A stretch of 5,050 nt of DNA from Methanobacteriaceae archaeon. Lineage in GTDB: Archaea > Methanobacteriota > Methanobacteria > Methanobacteriales > Methanobacteriaceae. The stretch is from positions 1-5,050 of the forward strand of contig JADGNH010000134.1 in assembly GCA_017883605.1 (NCBI GenBank), read 5' to 3'. Every line of letters begins with the position of its first letter. Positions within the stretch are counted from its first letter, which is position 1. Shown in pieces: positions 1-4,993 of the stretch. Under the pieces are notes generated by a model. That model was not told the DNA's origin, did not search any database, and saw only the letters and a program-made list of their open reading frames with translations. The translations under genes were made by a program, and so were the position numbers.

Positions 1-20
1 AAAATTCACCTTTAAGAATC

Positions 21-28
21 AGAGGTGG
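21..28 (+). promoter_or_regulatory. Ribosome binding site deciding the start of the E1-like gene
   Basis: AGAGGTGG matches the archaeal anti-Shine-Dalgarno sequence and ends five bases before the ATG at 34. The alternative GTG start at 25 overlaps this site and would have no upstream ribosome binding site in the visible sequence, so translation most likely begins at 34. Confidence 0.7.
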
Positions 29-33
29 CAAAC

Positions 34-786
34 ATGCCCAAAAAATACGATAAATCTGCCTACTGGGAAATAATAAACCGACAAAAAGGAATTCTGAACA
101 AAAAAGAACAATTAAAGCTTAAAAGCTCTAAAGTAACCGTCATCGGCTGCGGCGGCATCGGCGGAGCAGCGGTGGAAATGCTGGCCCGAATGGGTGTGGG
201 AAAGCTGAGAATCGTGGATAAGGACTCCTTCGATCTCTCCAACATAAACCGACAACTAATGAGCAGCCTGGACAGCATTGGCCGGCCTAAAACCCAGGTC
301 ACAGAGGAAATACTTCGCTCCATAAACCCTTCCCTGGAAATCGAGGCCTTTGAACAGGAGCTAAACCAGGGAAATGTTAAAAAAATTTTAAATGGCAGTG
401 ATCTGGTGGTAGACGCCCTGGACAACCTGATTTCACGTATTTTAGTAAGTAGATGTTCCTTTGATTTGGATATACCATTTATTCATGGAGCTATTCACGG
501 CACCATGGGCCAAATAACTATTTTCACCAATAAAACACCTTCTTATGAGGAATTATTTAAATTACCATCTTTTAAAGAAGATTTAACTGAAGAAATTGTA
601 GATAAGGTGCAAAAACTGAGTCAAAATGTTCCTCCGGTTATTGGGCCCGTCCCCAATATTGTGGGGTGCCTGCAAGCCTTTGAAGGATTGAAACTCCTCA
701 CCAGCAAAGGAAATCCTATTATGGCGCCAGATGTTTTGATGTTTGATCTTTTGAAAAAGGAACCATTTTATATGGTTAAATATTAG
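34..786 (+). CDS. ThiF/MoeB/HesA-family E1-like adenylyltransferase
   Basis: This 250-residue protein belongs to the E1-like superfamily, which uses ATP to adenylate the C-terminal glycine of a small ubiquitin-fold sulfur carrier (MoaD, ThiS or SAMP-like) in the cytoplasm. Numbered from the ATG at 34, it shows an N-terminal NRQ (15-17), the nucleotide-binding loop GCGGIGG (38-44), Asp62 and Asp64 in VDKD, NINRQ (70-74) with the conserved Arg, Lys86 in GRPKTQ, and DALDN (127-131). Near the C-terminus LQAFEGLKLL is the usual helix. Length matches MoeB (about 250). The GTG at 25 is in frame but lies inside the ribosome binding site, so ATG 34 is preferred. Oddly, both CxxC zinc pairs of MoeB/ThiF are absent: the first is replaced by SYEEL around residues 170-174, and only Cys39, 141 and 212 remain. 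Family is secure; the carrier partner (molybdopterin, thiamine or tRNA thiolation) cannot be read from the sequence, so no symbol is given. Confidence 0.9.
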   Translation: MPKKYDKSAYWEIINRQKGILNKKEQLKLKSSKVTVIGCGGIGGAAVEMLARMGVGKLRIVDKDSFDLSNINRQLMSSLDSIGRPKTQVTEEILRSINPSLEIEAFEQELNQGNVKKILNGSDLVVDALDNLISRILVSRCSFDLDIPFIHGAIHGTMGQITIFTNKTPSYEELFKLPSFKEDLTEEIVDKVQKLSQNVPPVIGPVPNIVGCLQAFEGLKLLTSKGNPIMAPDVLMFDLLKKEPFYMVKY

Positions 787-790
787 TTAT

Positions 791-890
791 TTTCCTCATA
801 AGTTTATTTTCCTTTTTTTTATTAGTTACTTTTCCTTATTAAGTCAATTTTCTCCCTTTTTTTCCTTATTAAGTTATTTTCTCCCTTTTT
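791..890 (+). terminator. Repeated T-tract terminator region after the E1-like gene
   Basis: Immediately after the stop codon the plus strand becomes almost pure pyrimidine, with T-runs at 813-820, 857-863 and 886-891. Archaeal RNA polymerase terminates at runs of five or more T without needing a hairpin, so this should end transcription of the upstream gene. The region is built from about three copies of a 30-base unit (791-820, 831-860, 861-890), each with TTTCCT near its start and a T-run at its end; a 10-base insertion separates the first from the second. The terminator role is inferred from base composition. Confidence 0.65.
791..890 (+). repeat. Imperfect 30-base repeat, three copies
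   Basis: Copies at 831-860 and 861-890 are directly adjacent and nearly identical: both begin TTTCCTTATTAAGT and carry TTTTCTCCCTTTT near the end, differing by a small change in the middle (CAA versus TA). A third, more diverged copy at 791-820 begins TTTCCTCATAAGT. The unit has low complexity, so replication slippage is a likely origin. Confidence 0.7.
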
Positions 891-933
891 TATTATTATG
901 AAACAAAATTTTAAGACCCCCAAATAAGTTAAT

Positions 934-955
934 TTATTGAATTTTTATTGAATTT
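934..955 (+). repeat. Exact 11-base tandem duplication
   Basis: TTATTGAATTT occurs twice back to back (934-944 and 945-955), followed by a T-run to 960. It lies about 50 bases upstream of the glnA TATA box. It may only reflect slippage in AT-rich DNA or add another T-tract termination site; no function is evident. Confidence 0.6.
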
Positions 956-1005
956 TTTTTACCCTCTCAATCACCTGATCTAAATTTTTATACTTTACCC
1001 AAACA

Positions 1006-1012
1006 TTTATAA
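1006..1012 (+). promoter_or_regulatory. glnA promoter TATA box
   Basis: TTTATAA within CATTTATAAG fits the methanogen box A. Initiation is expected about 22-27 bases downstream, near 1030-1036, giving a leader of roughly 30 bases before the glnA start and placing the start point inside the NrpR operator. A second candidate, TTTTTATACT at 985-994, would start transcription near 1015, just upstream of the operator. Either arrangement lets a bound repressor block initiation. Confidence 0.6.
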
Positions 1013-1022
1013 GAAAGAACCA

Positions 1023-1036
1023 GGAAACTTACTTCC
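1023..1036 (+). promoter_or_regulatory. NrpR operator in the glnA promoter (GGAA-N6-TTCC)
   Basis: GGAAACTTACTTCC is a perfect match to the GGAA-N6-TTCC operator established for NrpR at nif and glnA promoters of Methanococcus maripaludis. It lies just downstream of the TATA box and covers the predicted transcription start, the usual repressor position at euryarchaeal glnA. The gene for NrpR itself lies downstream of glnA in this window. Only one copy is visible, whereas some NrpR-controlled promoters carry two. Binding is inferred from the motif and its position. Confidence 0.85.
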
Positions 1037-1055
1037 GGTGAGATTTTACTTTTAT

Positions 1056-1061
1056 GGAGGT
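1056..1061 (+). promoter_or_regulatory. glnA ribosome binding site
   Basis: GGAGGT is a strong Shine-Dalgarno match five bases before the ATG at 1067. An ATG at 1054 overlaps it in another frame, but that frame closes after 13 codons and has no ribosome binding site of its own. Confidence 0.85.
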
Positions 1062-1066
1062 AAACA

Positions 1067-2395
1067 ATGTCAGACAAAATAGGACAAGTAATTGAAAATA
1101 TTGAAGAATGCGGCACAAAGTTTGTAAGGCTGCAGTTTGTAGACATACACGGAACTCCCAAGAATATGGCAATTCCGCTGGTTAAACCAGGAGATATAGA
1201 AGATGTAATTAAAGACGGACTTCTTTTTGATGGTTCATCCATTGAAGGTTTTGCGGATATTAACAACAGTGACCTTATTTTAAAACCGGATCCCGACACA
1301 TTCTCCGCCCTCCCCTGGAGACCTGAAGAAAAAGGTGTTTGTCGGTTTATTTGTGATATATACTGGCCAGAAGGAAAGCCATTTGAAGGAGACCCCCGGT
1401 ACATACTCAAAAAAGCCTTGGAAAAGGTACATAAAGAAGGATATGAGTATAACGTCGGTCCGGAGCCAGAATTTTTCATAATTGGCGAAGATGAGAACGG
1501 ATATGTAGTCCCCCAGGATGAAGGTGTTTATTTCGATGTGGAACCTGTTGATCAGGGTACGGATGTTAGAAGAGAGCTTGTTTTGGGTCTTGAATCGCTT
1601 AAATTTGATATTGAGGTAAGCCACCACGAAGTGGGTCCAGGACAGCACGAGATCGATTTCAAATTTGATAAGGCCATGAAAACGGCCGATGCGGTTATTA
1701 CCTTTAAACAGGCCATAAAAGCTATTGTCGACAACCTGGGTTACATGGTAACCTTTATGCCCAAACCATTCTTCGGGGTTAATGGTAGCGGGATGCACTG
1801 CCACCAGAGTTTATTTAAAAACGGAGAAAACGTGTTCTTTGATGCTGATGCTGAAAATCAATTATCAGAAGAAGCTCTTTACTTTACAGGAGGTCTTTTA
1901 AAACACTCCAAAGCATTATCAGCCATTGTTGCACCCACAGTAAACTCGTACAAAAGGTTAGTTCCAGGATACGAAGCACCAGTATACATCTCATACGGTC
2001 TGAAAAACAGATCCACACTGGTAAGAATACCAGCATCCCGTGGTAACGGTACACGGGCAGAATTCAGATGTCCAGACCCAGCATGTAACCCTTATCTCGC
2101 TTTTGCTGCTATGCTTGAAGCTGGAATGGATGGTATTAAAAACAAAACCCATCCTGGTGAACCAACAGAAATTGACGTATTTGAATTAAATTCTGATGAA
2201 CTAGCCGGCATGGGGATAGACACGTTACCCTCCAGCCTATGGGAAGCGTATCATGCACTTGAAAATGATGATGTGGTAAAAGCGTCCCTGGGAGACCATG
2301 TGTACTCCCAATTTATGGATATCAAGAGAAAAGAATGGGATGATTACAGGATACAGGTCTTCCAGTACGAATTAGACAAATATCTGATGATATAA
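1067..2395 (+). CDS. glnA: Glutamine synthetase, type I (GSI-alpha-like)
   Basis: This enzyme makes glutamine from glutamate and ammonium with ATP, the main ammonium-assimilation step, in the cytoplasm as a dodecamer. The 442 residues are full length for GSI-alpha (Bacillus subtilis 444). Visible hallmarks are FDGSS (54-58), GPEPEF (131-136) with metal ligands Glu133 and Glu135, HHEVGPGQHE (186-195) with Glu188 and Glu195, NGSGMH (239-244) for ATP, KRLVPGYEAP (296-305) including flap Glu303, and GTRAEFRCPDP (328-338) with the glutamate-site arginines. The C-terminal region resembles GSI-alpha (ending ELDKYLMI), and I see no GSI-beta adenylylation-tyrosine motif. The position equal to Bacillus Arg62, needed for feedback inhibition, is Asp64 here. 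Regulation is expected through the NrpR operator at its start site; methanogen GlnA enzymes are also known to be activated by 2-oxoglutarate. Cysteines 335 and 340 flank PDPA in the substrate-site motif. The identification is secure. Confidence 0.98.
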   Translation: MSDKIGQVIENIEECGTKFVRLQFVDIHGTPKNMAIPLVKPGDIEDVIKDGLLFDGSSIEGFADINNSDLILKPDPDTFSALPWRPEEKGVCRFICDIYWPEGKPFEGDPRYILKKALEKVHKEGYEYNVGPEPEFFIIGEDENGYVVPQDEGVYFDVEPVDQGTDVRRELVLGLESLKFDIEVSHHEVGPGQHEIDFKFDKAMKTADAVITFKQAIKAIVDNLGYMVTFMPKPFFGVNGSGMHCHQSLFKNGENVFFDADAENQLSEEALYFTGGLLKHSKALSAIVAPTVNSYKRLVPGYEAPVYISYGLKNRSTLVRIPASRGNGTRAEFRCPDPACNPYLAFAAMLEAGMDGIKNKTHPGEPTEIDVFELNSDELAGMGIDTLPSSLWEAYHALENDDVVKASLGDHVYSQFMDIKRKEWDDYRIQVFQYELDKYLMI

Positions 2396-2401
2396 TCCCT
2401 A

Positions 2402-2435
2402 TTTTTTTATTTTTTTCTATTTTAGTTTGTTTTTG
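2402..2435 (+). terminator. glnA T-tract terminator
   Basis: Six bases after the glnA stop codon come two runs of seven T (2402-2408 and 2410-2416) and further T-rich sequence to about 2434. No hairpin precedes them. This is the usual form of an archaeal intrinsic terminator and suggests that glnA is transcribed as a single gene, apart from nrpR. Confidence 0.65.
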
Positions 2436-2478
2436 GTGATCTATTAAATATTCTTGGGTAATCTATTAAAAAAATATT
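2435..2478 (+). repeat. 22-base tandem repeat upstream of nrpR
   Basis: Two adjacent 22-base units (2435-2456 and 2457-2478) share GGT, one variable base, then ATCTATTAAA, followed by AT-rich sequence containing ATATT in both. The spacing of about two helical turns puts the shared core on the same face of the DNA. The repeat ends about ten bases upstream of a candidate nrpR TATA box, a position suited to a regulator site, but no known operator matches and chance duplication is possible. Confidence 0.55.
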
Positions 2479-2488
2479 TAAATTAATT

Positions 2489-2497
2489 CTTATAATA
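2489..2497 (+). promoter_or_regulatory. Candidate nrpR promoter TATA box
   Basis: CTTATAATA is the best box A candidate before nrpR and predicts transcription starting near 2517-2520, leaving a leader of about 65 bases that would consist largely of the 16-base repeats. AAATATTTAAAT at 2472-2483 is an alternative. The surrounding DNA is so AT-rich that the choice is uncertain. Confidence 0.4.
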
Positions 2498-2518
2498 CAA
2501 ATCCACAGAGCAAATTTA

Positions 2519-2570
2519 TTCCACTGTAAATAAATTCCAATGTAAATTAATTCCACTTAAAACTAATTCA
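2519..2570 (+). repeat. 16-base tandem repeat in the nrpR leader, three to four copies
   Basis: TTCCA recurs with an exact 16-base period at 2519, 2535 and 2551, and a decayed TTCAA occurs at 2567. The first two units, TTCCACTGTAAATAAA and TTCCAATGTAAATTAA, differ at two positions; the third is TTCCACTTAAAACTAA. A related ATCCACAGAG at 2501 is slightly out of phase. The array ends just before the nrpR ribosome binding site. It contains the TTCC half of the NrpR operator but no correctly spaced GGAA, so it is not a standard NrpR site. Confidence 0.7.
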
Positions 2571-2575
2571 AATCT

Positions 2576-2580
2576 GGTGA
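2576..2580 (+). promoter_or_regulatory. nrpR ribosome binding site
   Basis: GGTGA lies four bases before the ATG at 2585. It is the same type of site used by the two downstream genes. Confidence 0.75.
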
Positions 2581-2584
2581 ATAA

Positions 2585-4291
2585 ATGCCTCAAGAAACTG
2601 ATCGTAAAATGATAGAGATCCTAAGGATTCTAGCCGCTCGGGAAGAAGTTCTTGGCGCTAAAACCATTGCTGAAGAGCTTAGAAAGAAAGGTTACGACCT
2701 GGGAGAAAGAGCGGTAAGATATCACATGCGCATTCTGGATGAGAAGGGATTCACAGAAAAGATGGGATATGCTGGAAGAGAAATAACCGATAAAGGGCTT
2801 AAAGAACTTGAAAAAGGTCTTATATACGATCAGGTTGATTTTATTTTCTCTAAATTTGAGGACATGATCTACCAAACCACCCTGGATCCGGTCAAGGGCC
2901 GGGGAGCGGTGGTGGTTAACACCTCCACCTTCACCTATCAAAAAGAGTTAATGGACATAATAAGAGATATTTTCGGTAAAGGAATTGCAGTAAGTCCTTA
3001 CGTAAAGATCAGTAATCTTCCCTCAGAAAAAAATAATCAGGAAGGTATTATTAAGCTGGACAGCATTTGTGGAACCACCATAGATGGCATGCTACAAAAA
3101 CAGGGAATACCAGTTATACCCCAATATGGAGGGGTTGTTAAAATTGAAGATTACATTCCCACCCGGTTCACCGAGCTTATAGCCTACAAAAAGACTTCCA
3201 TGACTCCGCTGGAGGCCTTCACAGACCAAAATATGACCTCGGTTCTGGAAGTGGTTGAACAGGGTAACGGGCTCATACCAGCGAATTTCAGGCTCATACC
3301 TGCCAGTTCCCGGGAAAAAGCGGTTGAAACCTTCCTCAAACTCCATAAAATAGGGATATCTGGACTGATGAAGATAGGTGATAACGGAGAATCTGTTTTA
3401 GGAGTTCCAGTGGATGAAGATATGGTGGGCATAGCCGTGGTAGGGGGTATTTCTCCACTTTCTGCAGCTAAAGAGGCCGGCTTTGATGTTGAAATTAAAT
3501 TAGCTGAAAATACGGTTGAATTTAGGGACATGGAAAGTATTACCACCCCCCAGTCGATATTAAAGACTACAGGCCCTGAAACCGGGGAAAAAGTCAAATT
3601 TCTACTTTCAAAGGCATGGAACCTTATATATAACGTTGATTTTGACCTGGAGTCTCATAAAGGCAATGTAATCGTCAATATATCCTACGTTAATCAGGAG
3701 GATCTTGAAGAGTCTCTGGAAATCTTTAAAAAGGTGATTGATTCCAGACCAGAATACTGCACCAGCAGATATTTTAAGGTAACTAATACCCCTGATCCTG
3801 GTAAAGCAGGTATTGCCACGGTGTGCAGCTTAACCCTGGACGGAATACTCACCAACAAGGGGATAGCTGCCGTTCCCCGTTATGGTGGTATTCTGGAAAC
3901 CGGTGGTAAAGAACCAAGATTCATCGAGCTAACTGCTTACAGTGGATCATCTCTGGATCCCCATGAAATATATTTGTCCAAGGGCATGACCTCAGTTTTA
4001 GATGCTTTAAATAGTGATGGTAGAATACTGGCCAGTTTAAGGGAAATACCATACATGGCCCGGCCTGAAACCATTGATATTTTAGACGAGGTAAAAGAAG
4101 CTGGTTTCTCCATCTTAAAGGTTGGAAAACCCAGCGAACTTATCTACAACGCCATAGTGGAAAGGTATCATGCTGGTATAGTGGCTCCCGGAGGTTTAAA
4201 CCCTATTGCCGCTGTAAAAGAACATGGTATCAAGGTGGAAGCTAAAGCTGTGGAGACTTTGATGGATGTCTCCCTGATGGAAGAGTTTTAA
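2585..4291 (+). CDS. nrpR: NrpR, global nitrogen repressor (winged helix plus two NrpR domains)
   Basis: NrpR is the euryarchaeal transcriptional repressor of nitrogen-assimilation genes; it binds GGAA-N6-TTCC operators and is released by 2-oxoglutarate. The 568-residue protein opens with a winged-helix domain (about 6-75): helix around KTIAEELRKKG, recognition helix near ERAVRYHMRILDEKG (41-55) and a wing to ITDKG. Two homologous NrpR effector domains follow, about 80-318 and 325-565. Their duplication shows in IDGML...GIPVIPQYGG (166-183) against LDGIL...GIAAVPRYGG (418-435), and in MTSVLE (217-222) against MTSVLD (468-473), offset by about 251 residues. One polypeptide carrying the DNA-binding domain and both effector domains is the Methanobacteriales/Methanococcales arrangement; Methanosarcina splits it into NrpRI and NrpRII. 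It lies next to glnA, its probable target. The ATG follows a GGTGA site. Its own promoter has no clear NrpR operator, so autoregulation is not supported by motif. Identification is secure. Confidence 0.96.
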   Translation: MPQETDRKMIEILRILAAREEVLGAKTIAEELRKKGYDLGERAVRYHMRILDEKGFTEKMGYAGREITDKGLKELEKGLIYDQVDFIFSKFEDMIYQTTLDPVKGRGAVVVNTSTFTYQKELMDIIRDIFGKGIAVSPYVKISNLPSEKNNQEGIIKLDSICGTTIDGMLQKQGIPVIPQYGGVVKIEDYIPTRFTELIAYKKTSMTPLEAFTDQNMTSVLEVVEQGNGLIPANFRLIPASSREKAVETFLKLHKIGISGLMKIGDNGESVLGVPVDEDMVGIAVVGGISPLSAAKEAGFDVEIKLAENTVEFRDMESITTPQSILKTTGPETGEKVKFLLSKAWNLIYNVDFDLESHKGNVIVNISYVNQEDLEESLEIFKKVIDSRPEYCTSRYFKVTNTPDPGKAGIATVCSLTLDGILTNKGIAAVPRYGGILETGGKEPRFIELTAYSGSSLDPHEIYLSKGMTSVLDALNSDGRILASLREIPYMARPETIDILDEVKEAGFSILKVGKPSELIYNAIVERYHAGIVAPGGLNPIAAVKEHGIKVEAKAVETLMDVSLMEEF

Positions 4292-4294
4292 GGT

Positions 4295-4308
4295 AAAAAA
4301 GATTTTTT
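4295..4308 (+). terminator. Weak A6-GA-T6 element after nrpR
   Basis: Four bases after the nrpR stop codon, six A, GA and six T form a small self-complementary element ending in a T-run. It could give partial termination, leaving some read-through into the downstream 90-residue gene. It is short and the call is tentative. Confidence 0.35.
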
Positions 4309-4321
4309 AAATTAAGAAAAT

Positions 4322-4357
4322 CTCTATAAAATTGAAATTATTATAGATTTAAATATC
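4322..4357 (+). promoter_or_regulatory. Possible promoter for the cysteine-rich gene
   Basis: Two TATA-like stretches occur in the 97-base gap after nrpR: CTATAAAAT at 4324-4332 and TTTAAATATC at 4348-4357. The first would allow a leader of about 35 bases before the ATG at 4389; the second would start transcription almost at the ribosome binding site. An independent promoter is plausible, but co-transcription with nrpR cannot be excluded. Confidence 0.35.
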
Positions 4358-4378
4358 TTATTTACCCAGTTATGTATT

Positions 4379-4384
4379 AGGTGA
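4379..4384 (+). promoter_or_regulatory. Ribosome binding site of the cysteine-rich gene
   Basis: AGGTGA lies four bases before the ATG at 4389 and fixes that start. The overlapping GTG at 4381 and ATG at 4384 are in frames that do not give this protein. Confidence 0.75.
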
Positions 4385-4388
4385 TGAG

Positions 4389-4661
4389 ATGAAAGAAGAA
4401 AAAAAGTGCTGTACTTGTGACGAGATATGTCAATATATCGAAGACGAAGTTAAACCAGGCGATATAGTGAGATTATCCCTGGGGAGATGTTATATTCCAG
4501 GAGAGGTAATTACCAATAATGAAGGAGTACTACAAATTAATGTGGATAGCGAATCTATCAAAGGATTAAGCTGCATTGACATTGAAAAGCTAAAAGAGTT
4601 TATAGTGGAAGTGGAACATGAGTGCAAGGACAGCATCTGCACCATAGAAGCTAAAGATTAA
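4389..4661 (+). CDS. Cysteine-rich 90-residue protein of unknown function
   Basis: I do not recognise a characterised function. The protein is acidic and has eight cysteines at 7, 8, 10, 14, 34, 62, 79 and 84. An N-terminal cluster (CCTCDEIC, 7-14) and a C-terminal pair (CKDSIC, 79-84) flank a predicted all-beta core that starts KPGDIVRLSLGR (22-33) and continues through PGEVIT and GVLQINVD, resembling a small barrel. This arrangement suggests metal or iron-sulfur binding, or redox-active thiols, but that is inference. There is no signal peptide or membrane segment, so it is probably cytoplasmic. It vaguely recalls a small methanogen-only uncharacterised family (perhaps DUF2097), from memory only. 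The AGGTGA site at 4379-4384 lies four bases before the ATG, and an in-frame upstream start is not available nearby. It follows nrpR by 97 bases and precedes a probable iron-sulfur gene. A real gene is likely given start context, length and clean reading frame. Confidence 0.82.
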   Translation: MKEEKKCCTCDEICQYIEDEVKPGDIVRLSLGRCYIPGEVITNNEGVLQINVDSESIKGLSCIDIEKLKEFIVEVEHECKDSICTIEAKD

Positions 4662-4728
4662 TGAAGATAAACAAAAAATAAATAAACAGCAATAAAGATT
4701 TAATCTAAATTTACATTTTAAGCTCTTA

Positions 4729-4842
4729 AATAAGAAGTAAAGGATTTTACTTATTAGAATTAAATTTTTAAACTTAATTTTTTCTTCTGTCTTATTTTTA
4801 TTTGTATTTTTTCTTATCTTAACCCTAATTTTCCTTTTTTTT
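4729..4842 (+). terminator. Hairpins and T-tracts ending the cysteine-rich gene transcript
   Basis: An imperfect stem (4729-4741 against 4746-4755, loop GGAT, with a three-base bulge on the left arm) is followed by a second inverted repeat, AATTAAATTT (4758-4767) against AAACTTAATT (4770-4779), with one mismatch and a two-base loop. The second runs directly into six T at 4778-4783, with further T-runs at 4807-4812 and 4835-4842. Together they make a convincing termination region. The first 67 bases of this spacer (4662-4728) are AT-rich and show nothing specific. Confidence 0.6.
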
Positions 4843-4887
4843 GATTAATTTAAACTATCAAATTTTTTTTTAAAGGGATATCACTAC

Positions 4888-4902
4888 CATCATTTTATGA
4901 TG
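4888..4902 (+). promoter_or_regulatory. Palindrome upstream of the iron-sulfur gene promoter
   Basis: CATCAT-TTT-ATGATG is a perfect six-base-arm inverted repeat with a three-base centre. It ends about 15 bases upstream of the TATA box of the following gene, a position typical of an archaeal activator or of a repressor touching the TATA/BRE region. It does not match the NrpR operator. The regulator is unknown. Confidence 0.45.
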
Positions 4903-4916
4903 CCATAGATCGATAT

Positions 4917-4927
4917 GTTTATATATG
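4917..4927 (+). promoter_or_regulatory. TATA box of the partial iron-sulfur gene
   Basis: GTTTATATATG contains the consensus methanogen box A, TTTATATA. It predicts transcription starting near 4946-4950 and a leader of about 45 bases. It is the best TATA match in the window, suggesting a well-expressed transcript. Confidence 0.65.
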
Positions 4928-4983
4928 TAAATCGTATATCTGATAATATCCAGTAAATACAGTGATTTATTTCAGTATAATGC

Positions 4984-4988
4984 GGTGA
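4984..4988 (+). promoter_or_regulatory. Ribosome binding site of the partial iron-sulfur gene
   Basis: GGTGA lies five bases before the ATG at 4994 and supports that start, which matters because only 19 codons of the gene are visible. Confidence 0.7.
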
Positions 4989-4993
4989 TTTTT

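Noticed and set aside
25..33. GTG at 25 as start of the E1-like gene
   Set aside because: It lies inside the AGAGGTGG ribosome binding site that is ideally spaced for the ATG at 34, and the three extra residues match nothing in the family.
898..927. Nine-codon open frame (MKQNFKTPK) in the glnA upstream region
   Set aside because: There is no ribosome binding site, it sits in T-rich low-complexity sequence, and it is upstream of the predicted glnA transcript, so it cannot be a leader peptide of glnA.
791..960. CRISPR or other spaced repeat array
   Set aside because: The repeats are directly adjacent or low-complexity, have no unique spacers and no associated genes; slippage repeats or terminators explain them better.
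1054..1095. Overlapping short frame starting at the ATG within the glnA ribosome binding site
   Set aside because: It has no ribosome binding site of its own and ends after 13 codons; the ATG is a by-product of the TATGGAGG sequence.
988..1804. Long minus-strand open frames opposite glnA
   Set aside because: They are antisense shadows of a highly conserved gene, have no recognisable domains or ribosome binding sites, and overlap the glnA promoter.
2501..2584. NrpR operator in front of nrpR
   Set aside because: TTCC half-sites are present in the 16-base repeats, but no GGAA occurs six bases upstream of any of them, so the operator consensus is not met.
2630..3597. Minus-strand open frames opposite nrpR
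   Set aside because: They are low-complexity shadow translations of the nrpR coding sequence without start signals or family features.
4909..4940. ModE-type (molybdate or tungstate regulator) site around the TATA box of the iron-sulfur gene
   Set aside because: ATCG and TATA elements are present, but the ATCG halves are in direct, not inverted, orientation, so the ModE palindrome is not formed.
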